DNA of 64,000 nt from Paraurantiacibacter namhicola (lineage in GTDB: Bacteria > Pseudomonadota > Alphaproteobacteria > Sphingomonadales > Sphingomonadaceae). Where the stretch lies: assembly GCF_001687545.1 (NCBI RefSeq), contig NZ_CP016545.1, positions 2,217,001 through 2,281,000 on the forward strand, given 5' to 3'. The notes beneath the pieces are model-generated. The model ran no database searches, had not been told where the DNA came from, and saw only the letters and a list, made by a program, of their open reading frames with translations. Every line of letters starts with the position of its first letter. Position 1 is the first letter of the stretch. The translations under genes were made by a program, and so were the position numbers. Of the stretch, positions 1 through 6,949 are shown one piece after another.

Positions 1-641
1 ACGACCCGGCCAAGATGATCCGCATGATCATCATGGAGATGGAGGAAACGCTGGTGGAAGTTCGCGCCAGCGCCGCCCGCACCATCGCCGACCAGAAGGA
101 AATGCATCGCCACACGGTGCGGCTGGACAAGCTGCAGGCCGACTGGGGCGAGAAGGCCCAGCTGGCGCTGTCCAAGGACCGCGACGACCTGGCCCGCGCC
201 GCCCTGGTGGAAAAGCGCAAGGCCGGCGACATGTCGGACCAGCTGAAGCAGGAAATCGCCGTGCTGGACGACGCGCTGCGCGCTTACGAGAAGGACATCG
301 CCAAGCTGCAGAGCCGCCTGCGCGAAGCCCGCAGCCGCCAGAGCCAGATCGCGGCCCGGCTAGAAAGCGCGGAAAACCGCGTGAAGCTGCGCAGCCTGAT
401 GACCAACGAGCGGGTGGACGACGCCCTGACCCGCTTCGACCAGCTGGAACGCCGGGTCGATTATGCCGAGGGCCGCGCCGATGCGCTGGCCATCGAGGGC
501 AAGAGCACCCCAGACCTCGCCGACGAGATCGCCGCCCTGGAAGGCAGCGACAAGGTCGACGCGGAACTGGAAGAAATGAAACGCGCGCTGGGCAAGCCGT
601 CGCCTGCCGGTGACAGCGCAAGCCAAGACAAGAAGGACTGA
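1..641 (+). CDS. pspA: Phage shock protein A (PspA/IM30), 5' truncated by window edge
   Basis: The frame is open from base 3, so the true start lies upstream of the window and 212 residues are visible. The first visible stretch (DPAKMIRMIIMEMEETLVEV) matches the part of PspA that normally sits about 20-25 residues from the N-terminus, so only the membrane-binding amphipathic helix is missing. The rest is a long, charged, almost uninterrupted coiled coil, as expected for this ESCRT-III-like protein. In the family, PspA binds stressed inner membrane and restrains the PspF activator where that exists. It is followed 4 bp later by pspB and then pspC in the same direction, which confirms the assignment. 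No pspF is visible here. Confidence 0.93.
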   Translation, partial: DPAKMIRMIIMEMEETLVEVRASAARTIADQKEMHRHTVRLDKLQADWGEKAQLALSKDRDDLARAALVEKRKAGDMSDQLKQEIAVLDDALRAYEKDIAKLQSRLREARSRQSQIAARLESAENRVKLRSLMTNERVDDALTRFDQLERRVDYAEGRADALAIEGKSTPDLADEIAALEGSDKVDAELEEMKRALGKPSPAGDSASQDKKD

Positions 642-645
642 ACCG

Positions 646-936
646 ATGGAAGAGATTCTCATCGTAATGATGCTGTTTATCGGCCTCCCGTGGATCGTGC
701 TGCACTACATGACAAAGTGGAAGACCTCCGCTTCGATCACGCAGGATGACGAAGTCCTGCTGGAAGAGCTCTATTCGCTGGCAAAGCGGCTGGACGACCG
801 GATGGACACCGTCGAGCGCCTGGTCGCCACGGATGATCCGGAATTCAAGCCCGCCCGCCTGATCCACGACCAGGAACGCGATAACCAGAAGCTGCGCGAA
901 CTCGATCGCCTGCTGTCAGAGAAGAAGGAAGCCTGA
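646..936 (+). CDS. pspB: Phage shock protein B, inner-membrane stress sensor
   Basis: This 96-residue protein starts at the ATG at 646. The open frame runs further upstream but would overlap the end of pspA. Residues about 3-22 form one hydrophobic membrane segment with a cytoplasmic charged tail. The tail has the family's heptad coiled coil (LAKRLDDRMDTVERLVATDD). PspB normally works with PspC to sense membrane damage and control PspA. It lies 4 bp after pspA and 3 bp before pspC, so the three are surely co-transcribed. It is longer than enterobacterial PspB (about 75 aa). Confidence 0.9.
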   Translation: MEEILIVMMLFIGLPWIVLHYMTKWKTSASITQDDEVLLEELYSLAKRLDDRMDTVERLVATDDPEFKPARLIHDQERDNQKLRELDRLLSEKKEA

Positions 937-939
937 GCC

Positions 940-1323
940 ATGACCAGCGAACGCACCAAACTCTACAAGGACAAGCAGAACGCGAAGCTGATGGGCGTGT
1001 GCGCCGGCATCGCCGATTACACCGGCGTCAATGCCATCTGGATCCGCCTGGCATTCATCGTGGCCCTGCTTTCGGGCATCCTGAGCCCGGTCATCATCCC
1101 GCTCTACTTCATCATGGGCCTGCTGCTGAACCGCAAGCCTGCCCACCTCTATGTGGACGCGCAGGAGAGCAAGTATTGGCAGGGCGTGCGGCAGAATCCG
1201 AAGCGCACCGCGCGTGAAATCCGCTCGCGGATGAAGGACGTCGATCGCCGCCTGGCAAGTGTCGAGGCCCATTACGTCAGCAACAATCCGCGCCTGACCG
1301 CCGAAATCGAGCGGCTGCGCTGA
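940..1323 (+). CDS. pspC: Phage shock protein C, PspC-domain membrane protein
   Basis: This 127-residue protein has a PspC domain at residues about 5-65, with the hallmark KLMGVCAGIADYTG followed by two closely spaced hydrophobic segments (about 34-57). The C-terminal half is charged and helical. In the family it is a polytopic inner-membrane partner of PspB and PspA. The start at 940 is 3 bp after the pspB stop. A second, much shorter PspC-domain gene lies elsewhere in the window (9891-10103, minus strand) and shares the KLMGVCxGxAxY signature. Confidence 0.92.
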   Translation: MTSERTKLYKDKQNAKLMGVCAGIADYTGVNAIWIRLAFIVALLSGILSPVIIPLYFIMGLLLNRKPAHLYVDAQESKYWQGVRQNPKRTAREIRSRMKDVDRRLASVEAHYVSNNPRLTAEIERLR

Positions 1324-1345
1324 ACCAGTTACGGGGAGATCGAAC

Positions 1346-1669
1346 GTGGGCGAACTGATACCGATCGTGGCGATCATCTTTGGCTGCACCATTCCGATGG
1401 TGGCCATATGGGCCAAGCACAAACAAAAGATCGCCGAGATGCAGATCGACACCACTGCGCAGGCGACGGCGGAGAAGGCCGCGCAATATTCCAGCCACGT
1501 CCAGGAGCTGGAGGACCGTGTCCGCGTGCTCGAACGCATCGTGACTGATCGCGGCTACGACGTCGCTACGCAGATCGAGGCGCTGCGCGATACACAGCGG
1601 GTCGAGGAGCTGCTGGACAACAGCGGCAGCGGCGTTCCGCTCGACTCACGCAAGCAGGAGCGCGCCTGA
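1346..1669 (+). CDS. PspB-like small membrane/coiled-coil protein
   Basis: This 107-residue protein starts with GTG, chosen because GGGGAG (1333-1338) sits 7 bp upstream. It has one N-terminal membrane segment (residues about 3-22), then a charged region and a coiled coil whose core ELEDRVRVLERIVTDRG resembles the PspB tail. I infer a PspB paralogue or functional relative. The exact role is not known. It follows pspC by 22 bp and precedes another protein of the same design by 1 bp, so it is probably part of the psp operon. Confidence 0.75.
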   Translation: MGELIPIVAIIFGCTIPMVAIWAKHKQKIAEMQIDTTAQATAEKAAQYSSHVQELEDRVRVLERIVTDRGYDVATQIEALRDTQRVEELLDNSGSGVPLDSRKQERA

Positions 1670-1670
1670 C

Positions 1671-1955
1671 ATGAGCCTCTACACGATGATCTTCGTGATC
1701 GTGCTTCTCGGCATGGCTTACGCCTTCTGGCACCGCCACACCGAGCTGAAGCAGGGCGTGATCCGCGACGATCACGGCAATATCGTGAAGCTGGACGACA
1801 GCGAGAAGGCCGCGCTGCAGGAAGAGGTGATGGAATTGCGCGAGCGGGTGAAGGTGCTGGAACGCATCGCCACAGACGATCGCGGCGCAAAGGCGCTCTC
1901 GGCCGAGATCGAGCAATTGCGTGACCGCAGGGAGGAGAAGGATGATGCCCGGTAA
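1671..1955 (+). CDS. PspB-like small membrane/coiled-coil protein
   Basis: This 94-residue protein has the same layout as its upstream neighbour: a membrane segment at residues about 3-20, then a charged linker and the coiled-coil core ELRERVKVLERIATDDRG. The core closely resembles both the preceding gene and PspB. GCAGGAG ending at 1660 serves as the ribosome site. Only 1 bp separates it from the previous stop, and its own 3' end overlaps the next gene by 14 bp. It was probably made by tandem duplication within the psp operon. The function is inferred only from family resemblance and position. Confidence 0.75.
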   Translation: MSLYTMIFVIVLLGMAYAFWHRHTELKQGVIRDDHGNIVKLDDSEKAALQEEVMELRERVKVLERIATDDRGAKALSAEIEQLRDRREEKDDAR

Positions 1956-2205
1956 CGAAATGCTTTCTGCCGCCACTCTGCTGGTCGGCATCGCCATGAT
2001 CGCAATTGCCATGCTGAAGGGCTGGCAGGGCTGGCTGCAGCTGAAAACCGCCGAACTGGAACGGATCGCCGGGCACGCCGAGACCGCCCGCCCCTCCGCC
2101 AACCTCGACCGCATGCCGCCCGAAGGCGCCGCCCGGATCGAGATTGCCGACCTGAAAGAACGGATCCGCAAGCTGGAAGCCATCGCCAGCGGGGTGGACC
2201 TTTAG
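1942..2205 (+). CDS. Small membrane protein with PspB-like C-terminal coiled coil
   Basis: This 87-residue protein starts at the ATG pair 1942/1945. GGAGGA (1931-1936) is well placed for either, and the longer open frame has no better start. The N-terminal membrane segment (about 6-23) is followed by a helical tail ending in DLKERIRKLEAIASG, a degenerate version of the coiled-coil motif in the two genes before it. It overlaps the upstream gene by 14 bp and is the last gene of the psp-type array. It is the least certain of the three PspB-like proteins. Confidence 0.65.
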   Translation: MMPGNEMLSAATLLVGIAMIAIAMLKGWQGWLQLKTAELERIAGHAETARPSANLDRMPPEGAARIEIADLKERIRKLEAIASGVDL

Positions 2206-2229
2206 GCCCCAATCCCTACATCCGCGCCC

Positions 2230-2634
2230 ATGCGCACACTGGATGACATTGCCGAGGAGTATGACTTCCTCGAGGGCGACGAACGCTACCGACTGTTGAT
2301 CGAGCTGGGCCGCGAGCTGGAGGACATGCCCGCCGCCCTGCAGACCGATGCCACGCTGGTGCGCGGCTGTTCGGCGCAGGTCTGGGTCTATCCCACCGGA
2401 GATGCGGCGAAGCTGCACTTCCTGGCAGACAGCAACGCGGCCATCACCAAGGGCATCGTTGCGCTGGTCATCGCCGCCGTGCAGGACAAGCCCGCCGACG
2501 AGGTCGCCCAGATGGACATCGCCGCTGCGCTTGCCCCCTTCGACCTGAAGAACCAGCTGAGCAGCAACCGGACGCAGGGCGTGCCCAACATGATCGCGCT
2601 GGTGCAGGAACACGCCGCGCGCATCGCGGCCTGA
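2230..2634 (+). CDS. sufE: SufE family cysteine-desulfurase sulfur acceptor
   Basis: This 134-residue protein has the SufE fold signature. The persulfide-accepting cysteine is C47 in LVRGCSAQVW, followed by the VIAAVQDKPADEV region and the C-terminal LSSNRTQGVPNMI block typical of the family. SufE takes sulfur from the cysteine desulfurase SufS and passes it on for Fe-S cluster assembly. The gene stands alone here. No sufBCDS is nearby, as is common for a separate sufE in Sphingomonadales. It begins 24 bp after the psp-type array with no obvious ribosome site, so it may be read from the same transcript. Confidence 0.92.
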   Translation: MRTLDDIAEEYDFLEGDERYRLLIELGRELEDMPAALQTDATLVRGCSAQVWVYPTGDAAKLHFLADSNAAITKGIVALVIAAVQDKPADEVAQMDIAAALAPFDLKNQLSSNRTQGVPNMIALVQEHAARIAA

Positions 2635-2637
2635 TCA

Positions 2638-2662
2638 GGAACAACACGCAGTGCCGGCCATT
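2638..2662 (+). promoter_or_regulatory. Candidate EcfG (general stress sigma) promoter for the Pmp3 gene
   Basis: GGAAC at 2638-2642 is followed after 16 bp by CATT at 2659-2662. The alphaproteobacterial EcfG consensus is GGAAC-N16/17-CGTT, so there is one mismatch. A transcript starting near 2670 would give a leader of about 35 nt before the Pmp3/YqaE ATG at 2705. That position and the stress role of the Pmp3 family fit. The call rests on motif matching only. Confidence 0.4.
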
Positions 2663-2704
2663 GGTCTTGCAAGCGATGGGAGGACCACCGCTAAAGGAAA
2701 TACA

Positions 2705-2863
2705 ATGGCTATCCTGATACTTATCGCAACGATCCTGCTGCCGCCGCTGGGCGTTGCCGCGAAGCACGGCCTCGGCACCACCACGCTGATCAACCTGGTG
2801 CTCACGCTGCTGGGCTTCATTCCCGGCCTGATCCACGGGCTTTATGTGAATTACGCCCGCTAA
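2705..2863 (+). CDS. Pmp3/YqaE family stress-induced membrane proteolipid
   Basis: This 52-residue, very hydrophobic protein has two membrane segments and the family signature LPPLGVAAKHG followed by LLTLLGFIPGLIHGLY. ATG 2705 was chosen over upstream starts because AAAGGAAA (2693-2700) sits just before it and the protein then has the exact family length. Pmp3/YqaE proteins are small plasma-membrane proteolipids linked to salt, cold or membrane-potential stress. The nearest upstream element is a GGAAC-N16-CATT sequence that may be an EcfG promoter. The gene is close to the psp operon, another envelope-stress locus. Confidence 0.88.
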   Translation: MAILILIATILLPPLGVAAKHGLGTTTLINLVLTLLGFIPGLIHGLYVNYAR

Positions 2864-2922
2864 GGCGCCTGGCCGGAAGGCTGGAAACGACAGACAAGGG
2901 GCAGGCGGCGCAGCAATTGCGT

Positions 2923-2948
2923 GGCCGGCCCTTTTGCTTGGGCTGGCC
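2923..2948. terminator. Hairpin between convergent genes, possible bidirectional terminator
   Basis: A 9-bp stem (2923-2931 with 2940-2948, one G-U pair) encloses the 8-nt loop TTTTGCTT. It lies between the convergent Pmp3 gene (+) and the small gene at 2958-3290 (-). There is no U-tract on either side, so the terminator function is only suggested by position. Confidence 0.35.
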
Positions 2949-2957
2949 GAAGGGGGC

Positions 2958-3290
2958 TCAAACGTCCACTTCCTCTGCCACCACGGCCTTCGCGGCCTCT
3001 TCCTTCGCCAGCCTGCGGACCATTTCGAACGTGCCGTTCATGTGCAGCAGGCTCCACACGCCCGTGATGCGCGCGCCGTCCTCCAGCACCTGCCCGACAT
3101 AATCGACGGGGTTTTCATATCCCGCGGCCGCGCGGCGATAGATCTTTGTGAAGTCCACCGACATGCCGCTCACGATACCCGAGATCGTCGCCTCGGCAGT
3201 TCCGCTGGCATAAAGGTCCGGCTCGCTGATCGTGCCGGTCAGGCTGGAGCCTTTCTGCCGCAGGCGCGCGAGGAACGGCGTCACCGGCAA
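2958..3290 (-). CDS. Conserved-looking small protein downstream of crtZ; start codon unclear
   Basis: The only usable start codon (TTG, 3288-3290) gives 110 residues. However, the same frame stays open to 3431, and its upstream codons read IDLTGDWDGQFAYPKG, which looks like the natural beginning of a small beta-rich domain. Between 3291 and the in-frame stop at 3432-3434 there is no ATG, GTG, TTG or CTG. ATC at 3339-3341 is the only near-start. Either the start is non-canonical, or a base change or frameshift removed it. The body has regularly spaced Gly/Ser/Thr and ends in an alanine/glutamate helix. I do not recognise the function. It follows crtZ by 76 bp and may be co-transcribed. Confidence 0.6.
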   Translation of the reverse strand: MPVTPFLARLRQKGSSLTGTISEPDLYASGTAEATISGIVSGMSVDFTKIYRRAAAGYENPVDYVGQVLEDGARITGVWSLLHMNGTFEMVRRLAKEEAAKAVVAEEVDV

Positions 3291-3366
3291 GAAGCCTTTC
3301 GGATAGGCGAATTGCCCGTCCCAGTCTCCGGTAAGGTCGATGCCGCGCGCTCCAGCCGGACCAGCG

Positions 3367-3867
3367 TCAGGCGCCCGCGCTGTCGCGCACCACGGCCGTA
3401 CCCGCTTCGCGCTGGCGGCGCAGGTCCGCCTTCAGGCTGGCCGGGTCGCGCGCAAACAGGAAGCCGAAGCTGACCCCGCCTTCCTTGCCAACGGTGGCAT
3501 GGTGCAGCTTGTGCGCCTGCACCAGCCGCTTCGCGTATCCGCGCTTGGGGACCCAGCGGAAGTACCGTTGGTGGACCAGCCCGTCATGGATGAAGGTGTA
3601 GATCACGCCGTACAGCGTGATGCCCATCGCGCTCCACCAAAGCAGGTCCGACACAAAATATCCGATGGTGAACATCGCGATCACGATGCTCCCGAAGACC
3701 ACTGCGAACAGGTCGTTCTTTTCCAGCATGTTGTCATGCGGTTCGTGATGGTCGCGGTGCCATGCCCAGCCCCAGCCGTGCATGATGTATTTGTGCGCCC
3801 ACCAGGCGAACAGCTCCATGAACACGACCGCGCCCAGCAGCGTGAGGATGATTGCCGGTAAGCTCAT
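3367..3867 (-). CDS. crtZ: Beta-carotene hydroxylase CrtZ
   Basis: This 166-residue membrane di-iron hydroxylase adds 3/3'-hydroxyl groups to beta-ionone rings, giving zeaxanthin or, with CrtW, astaxanthin-type products. All histidine clusters are present: H25...H30, HRDHHEPH (37-44), HDGLVH (94-99) and HKLHH (119-123). Membrane segments are at about 3-22, 52-72 and 76-92. ATG 3867 was chosen because it gives the standard CrtZ length and overlaps the crtW stop by 4 bp (ATGA), implying translational coupling. Longer upstream starts would run into crtW. Confidence 0.96.
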   Translation of the reverse strand: MSLPAIILTLLGAVVFMELFAWWAHKYIMHGWGWAWHRDHHEPHDNMLEKNDLFAVVFGSIVIAMFTIGYFVSDLLWWSAMGITLYGVIYTFIHDGLVHQRYFRWVPKRGYAKRLVQAHKLHHATVGKEGGVSFGFLFARDPASLKADLRRQREAGTAVVRDSAGA

Positions 3868-4652
3868 GCGCCGATTGCCTGCCTGGTTTCCGCCTGCTTC
3901 TCCAGCCGTCGCCGCGCGGGAAGGCCCCACCAGGGCACTTGCGGGTGACGGTGATGTTCCAGGTGATAGCCGAAATGGAAGCATGTTGCGAGGCTGAGCC
4001 AGCCCGGAAAATCGTTCGTGCGGGCATTGTGCCGATCCGCGAAACCGGCATCGTCATGGTAATGCGGGCGGTAAGTCCCGAAGTAGAACAGTTGGATGCT
4101 CGATGCGATGGCCGGCAGGCCATAAAGCAGCACGATCTGCGCCATCGGTATGCCCACCACCAGCCAGTAAATTGTCACCACGGTTGAAACGTAGAGGATC
4201 GATCGCCAGCCGAAGTAGCGCGACAGGAAGGTGCCGTACCAGCGCACGGCATTGCGCGGATTGGTGGTGTCGAAATCCGGATCGCCATCGCTGCCAGTGT
4301 GGCGGTGATGGTCGAAATGGGCGTCGCGCATTTTCTTCCAGCCGAAGCCGGCGTACAGGAACAGCAGCGCGCCCCCGATAACCGAGTTCAGCCGCGCGGA
4401 GCCGGGCGCGAGCGAGCCATGCATGGCATCGTGACTGACGATGAACAGGCCGACCGACAGCCAGCACTGCACGGCCGCCATCACCAGCGCCAATGGCAGG
4501 GTGGTCCAGGACAGCTCGAACACAAACATCGCGTAGATGTGCAAGCCCAGCCAACCGGCAAAGATCGCAGCCGCCAGCGCCAGCCCGATGGCTGCCTGCC
4601 GCGGGCGCGCTCCCTTTGCTGGATGGATATCGGGAATTGCGGTGTCGACCAT
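3864..4652 (-). CDS. crtW: Beta-carotene ketolase CrtW
   Basis: This 262-residue fatty-acid-desaturase-like di-iron membrane enzyme introduces 4/4'-keto groups into beta-carotene or zeaxanthin. Three histidine boxes are seen: HDAMH (74-78), HFDHHRH (112-118) and HLEHHRHP (230-237). They sit between hydrophobic segments (about 25-45, 51-72, 90-105, 152-190). The length matches the CrtW family. The downstream crtZ overlaps by 4 bp, so the pair forms a ketocarotenoid module. No crtE/B/I/Y is in the window, so the substrate must come from elsewhere on the chromosome. Confidence 0.96.
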   Translation of the reverse strand: MVDTAIPDIHPAKGARPRQAAIGLALAAAIFAGWLGLHIYAMFVFELSWTTLPLALVMAAVQCWLSVGLFIVSHDAMHGSLAPGSARLNSVIGGALLFLYAGFGWKKMRDAHFDHHRHTGSDGDPDFDTTNPRNAVRWYGTFLSRYFGWRSILYVSTVVTIYWLVVGIPMAQIVLLYGLPAIASSIQLFYFGTYRPHYHDDAGFADRHNARTNDFPGWLSLATCFHFGYHLEHHRHPQVPWWGLPARRRLEKQAETRQAIGA

Positions 4653-4721
4653 TACCCGGCCTATCTAGTGCCTGCCGCGCCTAATCGCAAAAGCTGCGTG
4701 GATTGTGCGCCGCAGGGCGCC

Positions 4722-5126
4722 TCAATCCTTCGACAGGCCGAAGTGCTTTTCAGCCACGTCCTTGTTGATCCGCGATGGCCGCAGGGTCGTGCTGTCGATG
4801 CAGCACCACATACTCTTCACCTCGGCCAGCACGTCTTCACCGCGCTTGATGACCGTGTTGTAGAAGCTGCGCGCGCCGGCGATCTTTTCCAGCACCGTTT
4901 CGGCAATGACATCGTCATCCAGGAAAGCGGGCTTGCGATAGGTAATCTCGTGCTTGAGCGCGACCCATGCCTTGGCCGCGACCTCGTCCGCCGGGGCCAG
5001 CTTGCGCCAGTGGGCAAGCACGGCGTCCTGCACCCATCCGAGATAGCGGGCGTTGTTGACGTGCCCCATGAAATCGATGTCGTCCGGGACGATGGAGATC
5101 GGGAAAGAGAGCATGCGTGCTGACAT
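4722..5126 (-). CDS. Acyl-CoA thioesterase, hotdog fold (4-hydroxybenzoyl-CoA thioesterase-like)
   Basis: This 134-residue single hotdog-domain protein carries the family's N-terminal active-site block DDIDFMGHVNNARYLGWVQ. The motif DxxGHxNNxxY is typical of YbgC/FadM-like thioesterases, which hydrolyse acyl-CoA thioesters in the cytoplasm. ATG 5126 is preferred. A TTG 21 bp upstream is in frame but has no better ribosome site. It is 69 bp upstream of crtW on the same strand and may be in the same transcript. A metabolic link to carotenoids is not evident. The substrate is unknown. Confidence 0.85.
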   Translation of the reverse strand: MSARMLSFPISIVPDDIDFMGHVNNARYLGWVQDAVLAHWRKLAPADEVAAKAWVALKHEITYRKPAFLDDDVIAETVLEKIAGARSFYNTVIKRGEDVLAEVKSMWCCIDSTTLRPSRINKDVAEKHFGLSKD

Positions 5127-5379
5127 GGGTGTCAATATAGTGCCCAAACATTTCTATTTGAAGAACGGCGCGTTCAGTTTGCGAAAGTTTTGCAGAAAGG
5201 GCCCGATTCCGCGTCAATTTTGCAACAAGCCGCACGATTATGACCGCAGCTCGCCGCGCCGCAGGGAGCCGCCTGCCACCTGACCGCTTTCCTAACCGCA
5301 CATTCGCGATCCGTTCATGTTTGGACGCATAAAGCTGAACGCATACAGGGTGAACGAACAGCCTTGGAGGATTAGGATC

Positions 5380-5859
5380 ATGAAGACATTGAAGGCAGTT
5401 TTCGCACCGGCACTGGCCCTGGCCATGGCTGCCGGAATCGCCACGCCGGCTCAGGCGCAGTATTACGGCGGCGGCAATTATTACGAGGCCGGTTATGCCA
5501 GCCCGCGCGCAATCGAGCGCGAGCTGCGCCAGATCGAACGCCAGGTGGACCGCGCGGCCTACGACCGCCGCGTTTCGGACCGCACGCTGACTTGGATGCA
5601 GTACCGCGTTGCAGGTGTCCGCAAGCAGTTCCGCCGCGCCGCTCGCGGTGGCTTCAACGACTGGGAGCTGCGCACCATGGAAAACCAGGTGTACGAGCTG
5701 CGCCGCGATATCGATCACAAGCTGCGTTATGGCCACAATTCGCGCGGCTATCGCTACGAGCAGCATAACCGCCACGGCCGCTATGAAGACCGCCGCGGCT
5801 ATGGCGGCAATCGCGGCTATTATCGCGGCCGCGACCGCGACGATGACGACGACGATTGA
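5380..5859 (+). CDS. Secreted Tyr/Arg/Gly-rich protein with acidic tail, function unknown
   Basis: This 159-residue protein starts at ATG 5380 (GGAGG at 5366-5370). A clear Sec signal peptide ends with TPAQAQ (cleavage near residue 27). The mature part opens with tyrosine/glycine repeats, then a helical stretch rich in Arg, Glu and Gln (residues about 45-110). It ends in a low-complexity H/Y/R/G tail capped by a run of aspartates (DRDDDDDD). The design resembles small periplasmic sphingomonad proteins of unknown role. It is monocistronic, with a strong hairpin terminator 18 bp after its stop. I cannot assign a function. Confidence 0.82.
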   Translation: MKTLKAVFAPALALAMAAGIATPAQAQYYGGGNYYEAGYASPRAIERELRQIERQVDRAAYDRRVSDRTLTWMQYRVAGVRKQFRRAARGGFNDWELRTMENQVYELRRDIDHKLRYGHNSRGYRYEQHNRHGRYEDRRGYGGNRGYYRGRDRDDDDDD

Positions 5860-5876
5860 TCGTCAGACAATTGAAG

Positions 5877-5919
5877 CCGGGGGCGTGGTCTAACCTGACC
5901 GCGCCCCCGGTTTGCATTT
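5877..5919 (+). terminator. Rho-independent terminator of the secreted-protein gene
   Basis: A near-perfect 14-bp stem (5877-5890 with 5897-5910, one G-U pair) closes a 6-nt loop and is followed by TTTGCATTT. It starts 18 bp after the stop of the gene ending at 5859. The stem also faces the convergent grxD gene and may stop transcripts from both sides. Confidence 0.8.
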
Positions 5920-5961
5920 GAGGTGTAATTAAGAAGGCGCGAAGCGTGGGCGCCGTTTCGG

Positions 5962-6303
5962 TCAGCCCGCCTTGGTGACCTGCTTCTCGTCCATCAGCTG
6001 CTGCAGTTCGCCAGCTTCGAACATTTCCATCATGATGTCGCTGCCGCCGACGAATTCGCCCTTCACATAGAGCTGCGGGATGGTCGGCCAGTCGGAATAG
6101 GCCTTGATGCCCTGGCGGATTTCCATGTCCTGCAGCACATCGACGCTTTCATAGGCGACGCCGCAGTGATCCAGGATGGAGGTCGCGCGGTTGGAAAATC
6201 CGCACTGCGGGAAAAGCGGCGTGCCCTTCATGAAAAGGACGACGTCGTTTTCGCCAACGATGCCATCGATGCGGGTCTTGGTTTCTGCGGTCAGGTCGGA
6301 CAT
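5962..6303 (-). CDS. grxD: Monothiol glutaredoxin, Grx4/GrxD family
   Basis: This 113-residue CGFS-type glutaredoxin has KGTPLFPQCGFSNRA (active site C34, CGFS 34-37) and WPTIPQLYV around 72-80, with GGSDI for glutathione binding. Such proteins carry [2Fe-2S] clusters, often bridged with BolA, and act in iron-sulfur trafficking and iron sensing. The bolA gene lies 27 bp upstream on the same strand, the classical pairing. Probably the last gene of a transcript that also contains bolA and the DUF1476 gene. Confidence 0.95.
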   Translation of the reverse strand: MSDLTAETKTRIDGIVGENDVVLFMKGTPLFPQCGFSNRATSILDHCGVAYESVDVLQDMEIRQGIKAYSDWPTIPQLYVKGEFVGGSDIMMEMFEAGELQQLMDEKQVTKAG

Positions 6304-6330
6304 GTCTTCGCCTTGGAATTGATGAACTGG

Positions 6331-6573
6331 TCAGGCCGCAGAGTTGGGAACTTGCGTGGTCAGTTGCAAGGCGTGCAGTTCGCCGCCCATGCGCCCGCCC
6401 AACGCTTCATAGACCATCTTGTGCTGCTGCACCCGGCTCTTGCCGGCAAAGGCGGGGCTGGAGACCGTGGCCGCGTAATGGTCGCCGTCACCGGCCAGGT
6501 CGCGAATCTCGACCTCGGCATCCGGCAGGGCGGCCTTGATAAGGGCCTCGATCTCGGCAGCGGGCATTGCCAC
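6331..6573 (-). CDS. bolA: BolA family protein
   Basis: This 80-residue BolA/IbaG-like protein has the helix-turn segment HYAATVSSPAFAGKSRVQQH, then KMVYEALGGRMGGELHALQL. This contains the conserved RVxxH block and the C-terminal histidine (H67) used for cluster binding with CGFS glutaredoxins. It is sandwiched between the DUF1476 gene (3 bp upstream) and grxD (27 bp downstream). The context and sequence together support a role in Fe-S trafficking or iron regulation rather than cell morphology. Confidence 0.93.
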   Translation of the reverse strand: MAMPAAEIEALIKAALPDAEVEIRDLAGDGDHYAATVSSPAFAGKSRVQQHKMVYEALGGRMGGELHALQLTTQVPNSAA

Positions 6574-6576
6574 GCG

Positions 6577-6900
6577 TCAGGACTCGCTCATCAGCTGGCG
6601 GCGGGCCTCGACGGTGCATTCTTCCAGCTTCGTGCGGATGTCCGCCTCGGACACGTCGCAATCCGCGGCCGTCAGGTCGCCCAGCAGCTTGCGGATCACG
6701 TCCTCGTCGCCAGCTTCCTCGAAATCGGCCTGCACGACAGCCTTTTTGTAAGCGTCGGTTTCCTCTTCCGTCAGGTTCATCAGGCCCGCGGCCCAGGCAC
6801 CCAGCAGGCGGTTGCGGCGGGCAGCGATCTTGAAGGCGTTCTCCTCGTCGAAGGCGAACTTGGCTTCTTCGCCGCGCTGGCGATCATTAAAGTCGGTCAT
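6577..6900 (-). CDS. F1-ATPase inhibitor zeta subunit (DUF1476)
   Basis: This 107-residue, highly charged alpha-helical protein starts MTDFNDRQRGEEAKFAFDEE, the inhibitory N-terminal pattern of alphaproteobacterial zeta subunits. It continues with ARRNRLLGAWAA and the acidic DFEEAGDEDVIRKL block. In Paracoccus the family inserts into F1 and blocks ATP hydrolysis. No membrane segment or signal peptide is seen. It lies 3 bp before bolA and 49 bp after leuD, and no atp genes are nearby. DUF1476 next to bolA/grx is a common alphaproteobacterial arrangement. Confidence 0.9.
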   Translation of the reverse strand: MTDFNDRQRGEEAKFAFDEENAFKIAARRNRLLGAWAAGLMNLTEEETDAYKKAVVQADFEEAGDEDVIRKLLGDLTAADCDVSEADIRTKLEECTVEARRQLMSES

Positions 6901-6949
6901 GTCAGGTCCTCTCGGATATCAATTGCATCCAGCGATAGAGCGGCGGCCG

